Source: Massilia terrae (GTDB lineage Bacteria > Pseudomonadota > Gammaproteobacteria > Burkholderiales > Burkholderiaceae_D). Taken from it: a DNA stretch of 64,000 bases. Every line of letters starts with the position of its first letter. Position 1 is the stretch's first letter. Under the pieces are notes generated by a model. That model was not told where the DNA came from. It saw only the letters and a list, made by a program, of their open reading frames with translations, and did no database searches. The position numbers and the translations under genes are program-made. This document shows positions 24,242 through 32,672 of this stretch, in pieces. Where the stretch lies: assembly GCF_024753145.1 (NCBI RefSeq), contig NZ_JANUGU010000004.1:310001-374000 (forward strand), read 5' to 3'.

Positions 24242-25243
24242 ATGATGTTCAGCTATAGGCAATACTGGGGAAGAACTTTGGAACCGATCGGCACGTTTGG
24301 TGCCTCCCGCTACACGATCCGCGACCTGCAGCTGTTCAGCGAATCCAATGAACCGGGCGTCGTCGCGGCGCTTGCCGGTTGCGAGGTCGTGCGCGTTGCC
24401 AAAGGCGGGCTGGTGTCCGATCCCTTCCTTGCTCGGCTGTACATCGTACTGTCCGGCGCGCTGGCGGTGGAATCCGACGTTCCGGTCGGCATCCACGACA
24501 GCACCGTCACCATGATCCACCCCGGCGAAAGCGTGGGCGAGCAATCGGTGCTGGACGAGGCGCCCAACCTGTCGCGCATCACCGCCACCGACGACAGCGA
24601 GCTGCTCATCATTGAACACAAGCTGGTGTGGCAACTGATCGAAGAATCCAGCGTACTGCCGCGCAACCTGCTGCGCCTGCTGTCCTTCCGCGTGCGCGCC
24701 GCCAACGCCTTGCTGCGCCGGCGCCAGAAGCTGGGCGAGTTCTACCGCCAGCTGTCGCTGAATGACCCGCTGACCGGCCTGTACAACCGCGCATGGTTGA
24801 ACGAGATGCTGACCAAATTGGTCGGCCGCGCCCGCCAGGACGGCCGCGCGCTGTCGCTCGTGATGATTGACCTCGACCATTTCAAGAAGTTCAATGACAC
24901 CCACGGCCACGCGGCTGGCGACAGCGCCCTGTGCGCCGCCGCCAACGTGATCCGCAACGCCCTGCGCCCCACCGACTATGCGGTGCGCTACGGCGGCGAG
25001 GAAATGATGGTGGTGCTGCCGGAAACCACCAACAAGATCGCCATCAGCGTGGCCGACCGCCTGTGCAAGCGCATCCGCGAGACCGTCGTGTTCGACGACA
25101 TGCGCCTGCCGCTGCCGCACATCACCGGCTCGTTCGGCATCGCCTCGCTCGAGCCGGGCCTGAGCGACGATGCGCTGGTCGAGGCCGCCGATGCCGCGCT
25201 GTACCGCGCCAAGGAAGCCGGGCGCGACACGATTTCGCTGTGA
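24242..25243 (+). CDS. Diguanylate cyclase with N-terminal cyclic-nucleotide-binding-like domain
   Basis: 333 residues. Residues about 35-140 resemble a cNMP-binding fold (YIVLSGALAVES, HPGESVGEQSVLDE). A short helical linker leads to a GGDEF domain (170-333): LNDPLTGLYNRAWLNE, DLDHFKKFNDTHGHAAGD and the active loop YGGEEM. GGEE keeps the catalytic acidic residues, but Met replaces the usual Phe. It should make cyclic di-GMP from GTP. The start is either ATG 24242 or TTG 24278, the latter preceded by GGGGAAG. It lies alone, upstream of sbcB. Confidence 0.88.
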   Translation: MMFSYRQYWGRTLEPIGTFGASRYTIRDLQLFSESNEPGVVAALAGCEVVRVAKGGLVSDPFLARLYIVLSGALAVESDVPVGIHDSTVTMIHPGESVGEQSVLDEAPNLSRITATDDSELLIIEHKLVWQLIEESSVLPRNLLRLLSFRVRAANALLRRRQKLGEFYRQLSLNDPLTGLYNRAWLNEMLTKLVGRARQDGRALSLVMIDLDHFKKFNDTHGHAAGDSALCAAANVIRNALRPTDYAVRYGGEEMMVVLPETTNKIAISVADRLCKRIRETVVFDDMRLPLPHITGSFGIASLEPGLSDDALVEAADAALYRAKEAGRDTISL

Positions 25244-25309
25244 GCGACGCGGCGGCCGATTGATCTATCCCCTGCCCCCGCCCAAGCTGCGTGGCAAGAT
25301 GCGAACCTT

Positions 25310-26755
25310 ATGAGCAACCATACCTTTCTCTGGCACGACTACGAAACCTTCGGCGCGGTCACGCGGCGCGACCGGCCGGCCCAGTTCGCCGCCATCCGCA
25401 CCGACGCCGAACTCAAGGAAATCGGCGACCCGATCATGCTGTACTGCCAGCCGGCGCCGGACTACCTGCCCGATCCGCAGTCATGCCTGATCACTGGCAT
25501 CACGCCGCAGCAATGCCTGGAATGGGGCGTGCCGGAGCACCAGTTCGCGGCGACCATCTGCGAAGCCTTCAGCCAGCCGGGCACGATCGGCGTCGGCTAC
25601 AACACCATCCGCTTCGACGACGAGATCACGCGCCACCTGTTCTGGCGCAACCTGATCGATCCGTACGCGCGCGAGTGGCAAAACAACTGCGGGCGCTGGG
25701 ACCTGCTGGACGTGGTGCGCATGACTTACGCGCTGCGCCCCGAGGGTATCGAATGGCCGCGCAACGATGAGGGCAAGGCCAGCTTCAAGCTGGAGCACCT
25801 GACCCGCGCCAACGGCCTGGTGCACGAAGCCGCGCACGATGCGCTGTCCGACGTGCGCGCGACCATCGCGATGGCGCGCCTGATCCGCGAGAAGCAGCCG
25901 CGGCTGTTCGAGTTCTGCCTCAGCCTGCGCAACAAGGACAAGGTCGCGCAGGAAATGGGCCTGCACCTGGAACCGGCCCAGCGCCAGCCCTTCCTGCACG
26001 TGTCCGGCATGTTCCCGGCCGAGCGCGGCTGCCTGGCGCTGGTGTGGCCGCTGGCACAGCATCCGACCAACAAGAACGAGATCCTGGTGTGGGATTGCTG
26101 CTATGACCCGACCGAGCTGTTCGGGCTGGACGTGGACACGATCCGGCTGCGCATGTTCACGCGCAGCGCCGACTTGCCGGAAGGCGTGACCCGGCTGCCG
26201 ATCAAGAGCGTGCACATCAACAAGTCGCCAATGCTGGTGGCCAACCTCAAGACCCTGAGCGCGGCGCAGGCGGCGCACTGGGGCATCGATATCGAGCAAG
26301 GGCTGGCCAATGCGGCGCTGGCGGCGCGCGGGCCGCAGATGGCGGAGGTGTGGGCGCAGGTGTTCCAGCGTCCGCGCGCGGAACCCGCGGATCTGGATGA
26401 GGATTTGTATGGCGGCTTCGTCGGCAACGGCGACCGGCGCAAGCTGGAATCGCTGCGCGCGGAATCGCCGGAGCGGCTGGCGCAGCTGCGGCCATCGTTC
26501 GACGACCCGCGGCTGGGCGAACTGCTGTTCCGCTACCGCGCACGCAACTTCCCGCAGACCCTGTCTGAGCAGGAAATGACGCAGTGGGAAGAACACCGCG
26601 TGGCGCGCTTGTACGAAGGCGTCGGCGGGGCGCGCACGATCGAACAGTTGATGGGCGAGATCGACCTGCTGTCGGAGACGGCGGACGAACGCGGGGAGGA
26701 AATCCTTGGTGCCCTGTACGATTACGCCGAGTCGATTGCGCCGGAGCGGCGCTAA
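25310..26755 (+). CDS. sbcB: Exodeoxyribonuclease I
   Basis: 481 residues, the usual length (E. coli 475). It degrades single-stranded DNA 3'-5' in recombination and mismatch repair. DEDDh exonuclease motifs are visible: WHDYETFG (about 8-15), GYNTIRFDDEITRHLF, and HDALSDVRAT containing the catalytic His and Asp. The SH3-like and helical C-terminal domains follow in normal order. It is followed by a composite repeat. Confidence 0.95.
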   Translation: MSNHTFLWHDYETFGAVTRRDRPAQFAAIRTDAELKEIGDPIMLYCQPAPDYLPDPQSCLITGITPQQCLEWGVPEHQFAATICEAFSQPGTIGVGYNTIRFDDEITRHLFWRNLIDPYAREWQNNCGRWDLLDVVRMTYALRPEGIEWPRNDEGKASFKLEHLTRANGLVHEAAHDALSDVRATIAMARLIREKQPRLFEFCLSLRNKDKVAQEMGLHLEPAQRQPFLHVSGMFPAERGCLALVWPLAQHPTNKNEILVWDCCYDPTELFGLDVDTIRLRMFTRSADLPEGVTRLPIKSVHINKSPMLVANLKTLSAAQAAHWGIDIEQGLANAALAARGPQMAEVWAQVFQRPRAEPADLDEDLYGGFVGNGDRRKLESLRAESPERLAQLRPSFDDPRLGELLFRYRARNFPQTLSEQEMTQWEEHRVARLYEGVGGARTIEQLMGEIDLLSETADERGEEILGALYDYAESIAPERR

Positions 26756-26764
26756 GGCCGAAAG

Positions 26765-26922
26765 AAAAGAGAACGTCGTTATAAAAGCGAGCCTCTTATA
26801 AAAGAGAACGTCGTTCCCGCAAAAGCGGGAACCCCATTTTGCCAACGTAGCCACCACCTTTTGCGCTAGTGGTCTGCTGGGAAAATGGGGTTCCCGCGTT
26901 CGCGGGAACGACGTTCTTTCTT
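26765..26922. repeat. BIME-like composite repeat, copy 3, with partial duplication
   Basis: AAAGAGAACGTCGTT occurs twice, about 35 bases apart, then a REP palindrome, a core (26832-26890, CCCCATTTT ... AAAATGGGG) and a second REP palindrome. The core shares TTTTGCCAACGTAGCCAC and GCGCTAGTGGTC with copy 1. It fills the gap between sbcB and pyrF and would form a long hairpin between these convergent genes. Confidence 0.8.
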
Positions 26923-26942
26923 AATAATGCCCTGGGGTGCGA

Positions 26943-27761
26943 TCAACGATAGCGATTGATCTCGTCCCGCGTCTCCATCGCCACGCGCCGCGCGGCGGCC
27001 GCGAAATCCTCGCCCTCTTGCTGGGTCGCGTACAGGATCGCACGCGATGAATTGATCATCATGCCCGTCCCCGCCGCCGTGCGCCCCGCCTTCACGGTCG
27101 CCTCGATATCGCCGCCCTGCGCGCCGATCCCCGGCACCAGCAGCGGCATGTCGCCCACCAGCGCCCGCACCTGGGCCAGCTCTTGCGGGAAGGTCGCGCC
27201 CACCACCAGCGCCGACTGGCCATTGCGGTTCCACTTGTCCGCCACCAGCCGCGCCACGCGCTGGTACAGCGGCTCGCCGTCCACCTGCAGGAACTGCAAA
27301 TCCGATCCGCCCGCATTCGAAGTGCGGCACAGCACGATCACGCCGCGGTCGGCCCAGTCCATGTAGGGATCGACCGAATCCGAGCCCATGTAGGGATTGA
27401 CCGTCACCGCATCCGCGCCGTAGCGGTCGTAGGCCTCGCGCGCGTACTGGTGCGCGGTGGCGCCGATGTCGCCGCGCTTGGCGTCCAGTACCAGCGGGAT
27501 GTGCGGATAGGTCTCGCGGATATAGCGGCACACCGCCTCCAGCTGCGCCTCGGCCCCCAGCGCCGCGAAGTAGGCGATCTGCGGCTTGAAGGCGCAGGCC
27601 AGGTCGGCGGTGGCGTCGACGATCGCCTTGCAGAACTGAAAGATGCCATCCGGCTGCCCGCGCAGCTGCGGCGGGAAGCGCGACAGGTCGGGGTCGAGGC
27701 CGACGCACAGCAGCGAATTGTTGCTCGCCCACGCGGCCGACAGCTTGTCGATGAAGTTCAT
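26943..27761 (-). CDS. pyrF: Orotidine 5'-phosphate decarboxylase (type 2)
   Basis: 272 residues, matching the longer type 2 PyrF. It converts OMP to UMP, the last step of pyrimidine synthesis. [13 protein letters not shown] at the N-terminus, the catalytic motif [11 protein letters not shown] and the phosphate-binding [12 protein letters not shown] are all intact. ATG 27761 is preceded by AAAGGAA. It is divergent from the lemA operon across a 110-base gap with a TATATT candidate -10 element for lemA. Confidence 0.96.
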   Translation of the reverse strand: MNFIDKLSAAWASNNSLLCVGLDPDLSRFPPQLRGQPDGIFQFCKAIVDATADLACAFKPQIAYFAALGAEAQLEAVCRYIRETYPHIPLVLDAKRGDIGATAHQYAREAYDRYGADAVTVNPYMGSDSVDPYMDWADRGVIVLCRTSNAGGSDLQFLQVDGEPLYQRVARLVADKWNRNGQSALVVGATFPQELAQVRALVGDMPLLVPGIGAQGGDIEATVKAGRTAAGTGMMINSSRAILYATQQEGEDFAAAARRVAMETRDEINRYR

Positions 27762-27871
27762 GGCATTCCTTTCTGATTCTGCAAACCCCGCCATTGTAAC
27801 CGGCGGCTGTGCGCCACCTTTCTGTTTTCGGGTATATTTTGGTCATTCAACAACCTTGCCTCCCAAACATC

Positions 27872-28483
27872 ATGACCTCTGCCCTGTTCTCGCGCTGGTT
27901 CCGCCTGCTCGCCGCCGCCATGCTCGCTTCAACCTTGCTGTCCGGATGTGGCTATAACGAATTCCAATCCAAGGACGAGGCCACCAAGGCCGCGTGGAGC
28001 GAAGTGGTGAACCAATACCAGCGCCGTTCCGACCTGATCCCGAACCTGGTCAACACGGTCAAAGGCTATGCCACGCACGAACAGTCGACGCTGGAAGCGG
28101 TCACCAAGGCGCGCGCCGCCGCCACCAGCTTCCAGATTACGCCCGCGGTGCTGAACGACCCGGCCGCGTTCGCCAAGTTCCAGCAAGTGCAGGGCGAACT
28201 CTCCAACGCCCTCTCGCGTCTCATGGCGGTGTCGGAGAATTATCCGAACCTGAAGGCCGACACCAGTTTCCGCGACCTGCAATCGCAGCTGGAAGGCACC
28301 GAGAACCGCATCACCGTCGCCCGCCAGCGCTATATCGCGGCGGTGCAGGACTACAACGTGACCGTGCGCAGTTTCCCGACCAATATCACGGCGAAGATCT
28401 TCGGCTACCAGCCCAAGCCTTCGTTCACGGTCGAGAACGAGCACGCGATTTCCACCGCCCCCAAAGTCGACTTCGGCAAGTAA
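27872..28483 (+). CDS. lemA: LemA-family lipoprotein
   Basis: 203 residues. A signal peptide ends in the lipobox LLSGC, so this copy is lipidated, unlike many LemA proteins. The LemA core follows: WSEVVNQYQRRSDLIPNLVNTVKGYATHEQ is highly typical, as is SENYPNLKADTSFRDLQSQLEGTENRI. The four-helix domain probably sits at the cell envelope. It starts an operon with two TPM-domain proteins, a standard arrangement. Function is not established. Confidence 0.93.
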   Translation: MTSALFSRWFRLLAAAMLASTLLSGCGYNEFQSKDEATKAAWSEVVNQYQRRSDLIPNLVNTVKGYATHEQSTLEAVTKARAAATSFQITPAVLNDPAAFAKFQQVQGELSNALSRLMAVSENYPNLKADTSFRDLQSQLEGTENRITVARQRYIAAVQDYNVTVRSFPTNITAKIFGYQPKPSFTVENEHAISTAPKVDFGK

Positions 28484-28487
28484 ACAG

Positions 28488-29327
28488 ATGAAGCTGCTGC
28501 GCTACCTGTGCTGCCTGGTCCTGGCGTTCGCGCTGGCGGCGCCGGCGCAGGCCCAGCTCAAGCCGGTGCCCGAGCTGACGGGGCGCGTGGTCGACCAGGC
28601 CGGCATGCTCGACGCCAGCCAGCGCCAGCGCCTGGAAGACGTACTGGCCGATTACGAGAGCAAGACCGGCAGCCAGATCGTGGTGCTGCTGGTCAAGTCG
28701 ACCGAGCCGGAGGCCATCGAGCAGTATAGCATCCGCGTCACCGATGCCTGGAAGCTCGGGCGCAAGGGCGTCGACGACGGCGTGCTGCTGATGGTGGCGC
28801 GCGACAATCCGAAGGCGCTGCGGCGCCTGCGCATCGAAGCCGGACGCGGCGTCCAGGGCGTGCTGACCGATGCGCAATCGAAACGCATCCTGCAAGACGT
28901 GATCGCGCCCTACTTCCGGCAGGAGCATTATTACGAAGGGCTGGTCGCCGGCGTCGGCGCGATCGCGACGCTGCTGAACCAGGAGCAATTCCCGGCGCCG
29001 CAGGCCAAGCAGCCGCAGCAGCAGGGCGATGTAGGCGTCAACCTGTTCGGCCTGATTCCTTTTATCTTCATCGTCTTCGTGATCGTCATGACCTTGTTCC
29101 GGCGCCGCGGCGGGCCGCCGCTCACGCCCGGCGGCCAACACAGCAACTGGGAAAGCGGCGCGGCCGGCTTCATCCTCGGAAATATCCTGAGCGAAGCGAG
29201 CCGGCGCGGCGGTTTCGGTGGTGGTGGATTTGGCGGCGGCGGCTTCGGCGGCGGCGGGTCCTCCGGCGGCGGCTTCTCCGGCGGCGGCGGTTCCTTCGAC
29301 GGCGGCGGCGCCTCGGGAGACTGGTGA
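28488..29327 (+). CDS. TPM-domain (YgcG-like) membrane protein with Gly-rich tail
   Basis: 279 residues. A signal peptide (ending APAQA-QL) precedes a TPM domain (about 30-155) with GRVVDQAGMLDASQRQRLE and RLRIEAGRGVQGVLTDAQSK. One membrane segment lies near 185-205 (LIPFIFIVFVIVMTLF), followed by a Gly-rich tail (GGGGFGGGG repeats) on the cytosolic side. TPM proteins are linked to membrane-protein quality control in plastids; the bacterial role is unknown. Four bases separate it from lemA and the next gene overlaps its stop. Confidence 0.92.
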   Translation: MKLLRYLCCLVLAFALAAPAQAQLKPVPELTGRVVDQAGMLDASQRQRLEDVLADYESKTGSQIVVLLVKSTEPEAIEQYSIRVTDAWKLGRKGVDDGVLLMVARDNPKALRRLRIEAGRGVQGVLTDAQSKRILQDVIAPYFRQEHYYEGLVAGVGAIATLLNQEQFPAPQAKQPQQQGDVGVNLFGLIPFIFIVFVIVMTLFRRRGGPPLTPGGQHSNWESGAAGFILGNILSEASRRGGFGGGGFGGGGFGGGGSSGGGFSGGGGSFDGGGASGDW

Positions 29328-29836
29328 TGGCACTCGGACATCGACTGCAGCGCACACTGCGCCACGCCCGCAGCGGCACGGCGGCGGCGCGCCGCGCGTT
29401 TCCGCCGGAAACGCTGCACGCCATCGCAGACGCGATCACGGCGGGCGAACAAACCCACCGCGGCGAAGTCCGCCTGATCGTCGAGCGCGCCATGCCGCTG
29501 GATGCGGCCTGGGGCGGCATGAGCGCCCGCCAGCGCGCGCTGTCCTTGTTCGCCGACTATGGCATGTGGGACACGGAAGAAAACTGCGGCGTGCTGCTGT
29601 ACGTGAACCTGGCTGACCGCAAGGTGGAGATCGTGGCCGACCGCGGCATCGACCGCAAGATCGATCCCGCCACCTGGCGCGGCGTCTGCGATACCCTCAC
29701 CGCCGGCTACGCGCGCGGCGAATTCCACGACAGCACCTTGGCCGCCATCGCCCAGGTCAACGCCCTGCTGCATGAACATTTCCCGTCGAACGGCGCGCGC
29801 CCCAACGAACTGCCGGACGATCCCGTCATCCTGTAA
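29327..29836 (+). CDS. Second TPM-domain protein (soluble)
   Basis: 169 residues, no signal peptide or membrane segment. Residues 25-150 form a degenerate TPM domain (SLFADYGMWDTEENCGVLLYVNLADRKVEIVADRGIDRKI). ATG 29327 overlaps the stop of the previous gene by one base (TGATG); a GTG one codon earlier is an alternative. It completes the lemA-TPM-TPM unit, which is common in proteobacteria. A role with the LemA lipoprotein and the first TPM protein is inferred from context. Confidence 0.9.
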   Translation: MALGHRLQRTLRHARSGTAAARRAFPPETLHAIADAITAGEQTHRGEVRLIVERAMPLDAAWGGMSARQRALSLFADYGMWDTEENCGVLLYVNLADRKVEIVADRGIDRKIDPATWRGVCDTLTAGYARGEFHDSTLAAIAQVNALLHEHFPSNGARPNELPDDPVIL

Positions 29837-29855
29837 GCGCTTTCAAGAGATTCCA

Positions 29856-30623
29856 ATGAGATTAGCAAACCAAGTCGCCATCGTCACCGGGGCCAGCCAG
29901 GGCATCGGCCTGGCTTGCGCACAGCGCCTGCTGCGCGAAGGTGCGCGCGTGATGCTGGCCGACGTGCGCGAGCACGAAGGCCGCGCCGCCGCCGAGACGC
30001 TGGGCGAGGCCGCGCGCTTCTTTTGTGCCGACGTGAGCCAGAAAGCCGACGTCGACGCGCTGGTCGCCGAGACCCTGGCCGCCTTCGGCCAGATCGACAT
30101 CCTGGTCAACAATGCCGGCGTCACCCACGCCGCCGATTTCCTCGACCTGACGGAGGACGACTTCGACCGGGTGCTGCGCATCAACCTGAAATCGATGTTC
30201 CTGTGCAGCCAGGCCGTGGCCAGGGAAATGGTCAAGCGCCAGCGCGGCTGCATCATCAATATGTCCAGCGTGAACGCCGAGCTGACGATTCCGAACCAGA
30301 TTCCCTACGTGGTGTCCAAGGGTGGCGTGAACCAGCTGACGCGGGTCGCATCGATCGCCCTGGCGCAGTACGGCATCCGCGTCAACGCGATTGGACCTGG
30401 CACCATCCTGACGGAGCTGGCCAAAAAGGCCGTGCTGGGCAGCCCGGAGGCGCGCCACACCATCCTGTCGCGCACGCCGCTGGGGCGTTGCGGGGAACCG
30501 GAAGAAGTGGCCTCCATCGCCGCCTTCCTGGCCAGCGACGACGCCTCCTACATCACCGGCCAGACGCTGTACGCGGACGGCGGCCGCATGGCGCTCAACT
30601 ACACGGTGCCGGTCAGGGAATAA
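29856..30623 (+). CDS. Short-chain dehydrogenase/reductase
   Basis: 255 residues, classical SDR length. The cofactor motif TGASQGIG, NNAG, the catalytic Ser in INMSSVNAE and the YVVSK Tyr-Lys pair are all present, plus PGTILTEL and the C-terminal GQTLYADGG. It probably oxidises or reduces a secondary alcohol; substrate unknown. It begins 19 bases after the TPM gene, so it may share the transcript. The region after its stop holds a candidate small RNA. Confidence 0.92.
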   Translation: MRLANQVAIVTGASQGIGLACAQRLLREGARVMLADVREHEGRAAAETLGEAARFFCADVSQKADVDALVAETLAAFGQIDILVNNAGVTHAADFLDLTEDDFDRVLRINLKSMFLCSQAVAREMVKRQRGCIINMSSVNAELTIPNQIPYVVSKGGVNQLTRVASIALAQYGIRVNAIGPGTILTELAKKAVLGSPEARHTILSRTPLGRCGEPEEVASIAAFLASDDASYITGQTLYADGGRMALNYTVPVRE

Positions 30624-30688
30624 GCGGGGAGAAAAGCGGGTTCGACAGTGATATACGAAAAACGCATGTCTGATATCGGAAAACGAAA

Positions 30689-30718
30689 TTAGACATATAT
30701 TTTGCGCCGCAGCATAAT
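30689..30718 (+). promoter_or_regulatory. Candidate promoter for the 30724-30786 small RNA
   Basis: TTAGAC (30689-30694) and CATAAT (30713-30718) with an 18-base spacer. Predicted transcription start about 30724. The area is AT-rich compared with the surroundings, as expected for a promoter. Confidence 0.4.
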
Positions 30719-30723
30719 CTCAC

Positions 30724-30786
30724 CTGTCTCCACTATTCTCCTCCAAGAAAATAGTTTAAGCCCGCCAAACAGCGGGCTTTTTTTTG
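30724..30786 (+). ncRNA. Candidate small RNA with CU-rich anti-Shine-Dalgarno loop
   Basis: A transcript of about 60 nt could begin after the promoter at 30689-30718. It would contain a stem ACTATT / AATAGT with a 12-base loop that presents CTCCTCC, complementary to ribosome-binding sites. An 8-bp terminator stem AAGCCCGC / GCGGGCTT with eight T residues follows. Two-hairpin RNAs with CU-rich loops are a known bacterial regulatory form. The alternative is a simple terminator of the upstream SDR gene with chance features ahead of it. Confidence 0.4.
30758..30786 (+). terminator. Rho-independent terminator
   Basis: AAGCCCGC / GCGGGCTT stem, 6-base loop, then a T run to 30786. It ends the candidate small RNA or the SDR transcript, just before the convergent gene at 30789. 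Confidence 0.85.
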
Positions 30787-30788
30787 CT

Positions 30789-31181
30789 TCAACGCGCCAC
30801 GGTCTTCACCGGGACGTTCTCGGCGCGGCTGTTGCCGCATTCGAAGCCGCCGCGGCCGTTCCAGGCGTCGTCGATGGCGAAGTGGGCCGTGAACGGCACT
30901 TCCAGGGTGCCGATGGCCGGCGGCTGCAGGGTTTCGAAGTAGGTGCCTTCCAGGGCGACCAGCTTGGTGACCGGGCCGTAGCCGGCGGCATGGATCTGGC
31001 CGGTAACGTTATTGATGATTTTCTCGCCGTGCGGCGGCGCGATGGCCTGGGTGATCATTGCATGGCCGGACACCTTGCCGGAGCCGGAAACAACCAACAG
31101 CGAAAAAGTCAGCATCGGTGCGCCGGCAACGCCTTCGTTGCCGCATTCACCGTTCACCAGATAAGTTCCGAGTGTATGCAT
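30789..31181 (-). CDS. Small DUF1842-like protein
   Basis: 130 residues, no signal peptide. The central pattern LLVVSGSGKVSGHAMITQAIAPP followed by a beta-rich GYGPVTKLVALEGTYFE resembles DUF1842, a small beta-sheet family of unknown function in Burkholderiales; I am only moderately sure of that. GGGGAG precedes the ATG. It is convergent with the SDR/small-RNA unit and stands alone. Confidence 0.65.
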   Translation of the reverse strand: MHTLGTYLVNGECGNEGVAGAPMLTFSLLVVSGSGKVSGHAMITQAIAPPHGEKIINNVTGQIHAAGYGPVTKLVALEGTYFETLQPPAIGTLEVPFTAHFAIDDAWNGRGGFECGNSRAENVPVKTVAR

Positions 31182-31397
31182 ATCAGTCTCCCCTGATTGC
31201 GGGCTTGTTCAGGGAGGCAAGCCCTTCCTCCATTGCGACTGGAGGAGACATCCTGTGCCTTTTTGACAACTTGTAATACTGATAATGTTGATAGCTTGCG
31301 CCACACCCCGACGGCGCGACACGGTGGAGCCGGATACGTTCCCGGCAGCGATCGATAAACGCTTGAGCGAAGTCATTCTGTCGTCATATTCGACGCC

Positions 31398-31403
31398 TAT
31401 ACT
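31398..31403 (+). promoter_or_regulatory. Candidate -10 element (TATACT) in a gene-poor gap
   Basis: TATACT within the 31182-31695 gap, about 10 bases before the possible start of the 31410-31543 transcript. No clear -35 hexamer at the right distance. Confidence 0.25.
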
Positions 31404-31409
31404 GGATTC

Positions 31410-31543
31410 ATCTGCGGTACGAGCAACCGATATGCCCGATCGCAGCCAGGTGTGCCCTGTCCATGCTCGGCACACCAACTGAATTCTCGCGTCTCTTGGC
31501 CCGATCTTGGGTTGTGCCCGCCCCGTTCCAGGCGGGCATTTTT
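31410..31543 (+). ncRNA. Weak small-RNA candidate ending in a terminator
   Basis: The stretch holds a perfect 8-bp stem GGTGTGCC / GGCACACC (about 31448-31476), an unpaired stretch and a terminator hairpin. No convincing reading frame covers it; a 65-residue frame at 31285-31482 has an unlikely composition. It may be a small RNA or an untranslated region. Confidence 0.28.
31514..31543 (+). terminator. Rho-independent terminator
   Basis: TGCCCGCC / GGCGGGCA stem with an 8-base loop followed by seven T residues. No recognised gene ends immediately before it, which supports a short non-coding transcript upstream. Confidence 0.75.
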
Positions 31544-31695
31544 TTATCCGCTCAGATCTTTTTCCTAGCAGCAAGCCAGAAAAATAAAACCGTCGAGCAT
31601 GCTTGAAGGCAGCTCAGTATTCGCTATGATGAATCTTGCGTCCCGCGTTTTTGCATCGCGCCGGACGCCGGAAAACACACTAGGGAGCTGGACCG

Positions 31696-32013
31696 ATGAC
31701 CGTACACCAAGTGCCCGACACAATGCCGCGTCCGCGCGACAATCCGCCCGCCCGCCGCCACCACGGCCTGGGCGAGCGGCTGGTTCTGAGCGAACTCAAT
31801 CCCGATGCCGTCGTCGACCAAGGCCAGGACGAAGGCGTTCCCCTCAACCTGATCACCTTCGGCCACGTGCGCGAAGTCTGCCCCAAGTGCAAGCAGCACC
31901 TCAAGCTGGTGCTGCGCCAGGCGCGCGTGCGCATCGCCCACCTGCTGTGCTCGGACTGCGACAGCTGCTTCGACGCCCATTACGCCAACGGCAAGCCGGC
32001 GCTGACGCCTTGA
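31696..32013 (+). CDS. Small zinc-ribbon-like protein
   Basis: 105 residues. A Pro/Arg-rich N-terminal stretch is followed by a pair of CxxC motifs (CPKCKQH and CSDCDSC), indicating a small zinc ribbon; a further Cys follows the second pair. GGGAG lies 8 bases before the ATG. Family and role unknown; such proteins often bind nucleic acid or proteins. Confidence 0.7.
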   Translation: MTVHQVPDTMPRPRDNPPARRHHGLGERLVLSELNPDAVVDQGQDEGVPLNLITFGHVREVCPKCKQHLKLVLRQARVRIAHLLCSDCDSCFDAHYANGKPALTP

Positions 32014-32107
32014 GCTGGCCCGGGCCGCGGCTCGGCAATTCATGCGTGTGCGCGTGCCGGTGCGGTGCGTGGTATGGTGGTTGTTTTCAGTTGTGAACGT
32101 CCGCCCC

Positions 32108-32509
32108 ATGCCTGCACTGCTGTCGACTCTCGTCCTTGATCCCAAACTAAGTACCGTGCGCCGCGCCTGCGCGATCCTGATGTACCTGACGATCCTCGTT
32201 GCCGGATCGATACCGGGCGCGCGGGCCGAAATCGGCCATGTCGCCTCCGGGCTGGTGCTGCATTCCATCGCCTACGCGGTGCTCGCCTTCCTGTGGTTCA
32301 CCGGCAGCGCCGGCAGCCCGGCGGTGCGCGCCGCCAAGGCCGTGCTGGCGGTGGCGCTGATGGGCGCCGGCGACGAGTACGTGCAGAGCTTCTTTCCCTA
32401 TCGCGGGTCGGACGTGCATGACTGGATGGTCGATTGCGCCGCAGCGATCGTGACCAGTGCCGTGCTCTACGCGGTGATGCCGAAAAGCGGCGCCCCCGCG
32501 CAACGCTGA
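32108..32509 (+). CDS. VanZ-like membrane protein
   Basis: 133 residues from ATG 32108. Three or four hydrophobic segments, with the typical motif GDEYVQSFFPYRGSDVHDWMVD before the last span, as in VanZ-family proteins. VanZ itself lowers teicoplanin sensitivity, but most members are uncharacterised. An upstream ATG at 32042 would add 22 unlikely residues. The 94-base gap to the preceding gene has no feature. Confidence 0.82.
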   Translation: MPALLSTLVLDPKLSTVRRACAILMYLTILVAGSIPGARAEIGHVASGLVLHSIAYAVLAFLWFTGSAGSPAVRAAKAVLAVALMGAGDEYVQSFFPYRGSDVHDWMVDCAAAIVTSAVLYAVMPKSGAPAQR

Positions 32510-32672
32510 CCACCCATCCCGGCCGGAATTCCCGCGCCGGCGCCAGGCTTGATCTGGCTCAGGTCAACTCTTCGGCAACTGGAACGCAGAGATCGCTGCA
32601 GCCTCTTACTAAGCGGGGCACGCGGCACCGTCACCAAACTCTGCAACCATTCCAGACACCAAGGAGTCGATC

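Noticed and set aside
31285-31482. 65-residue plus-strand frame
   Set aside because: No ribosome-binding site and unlikely composition; overlaps a candidate small RNA and a terminator zone.
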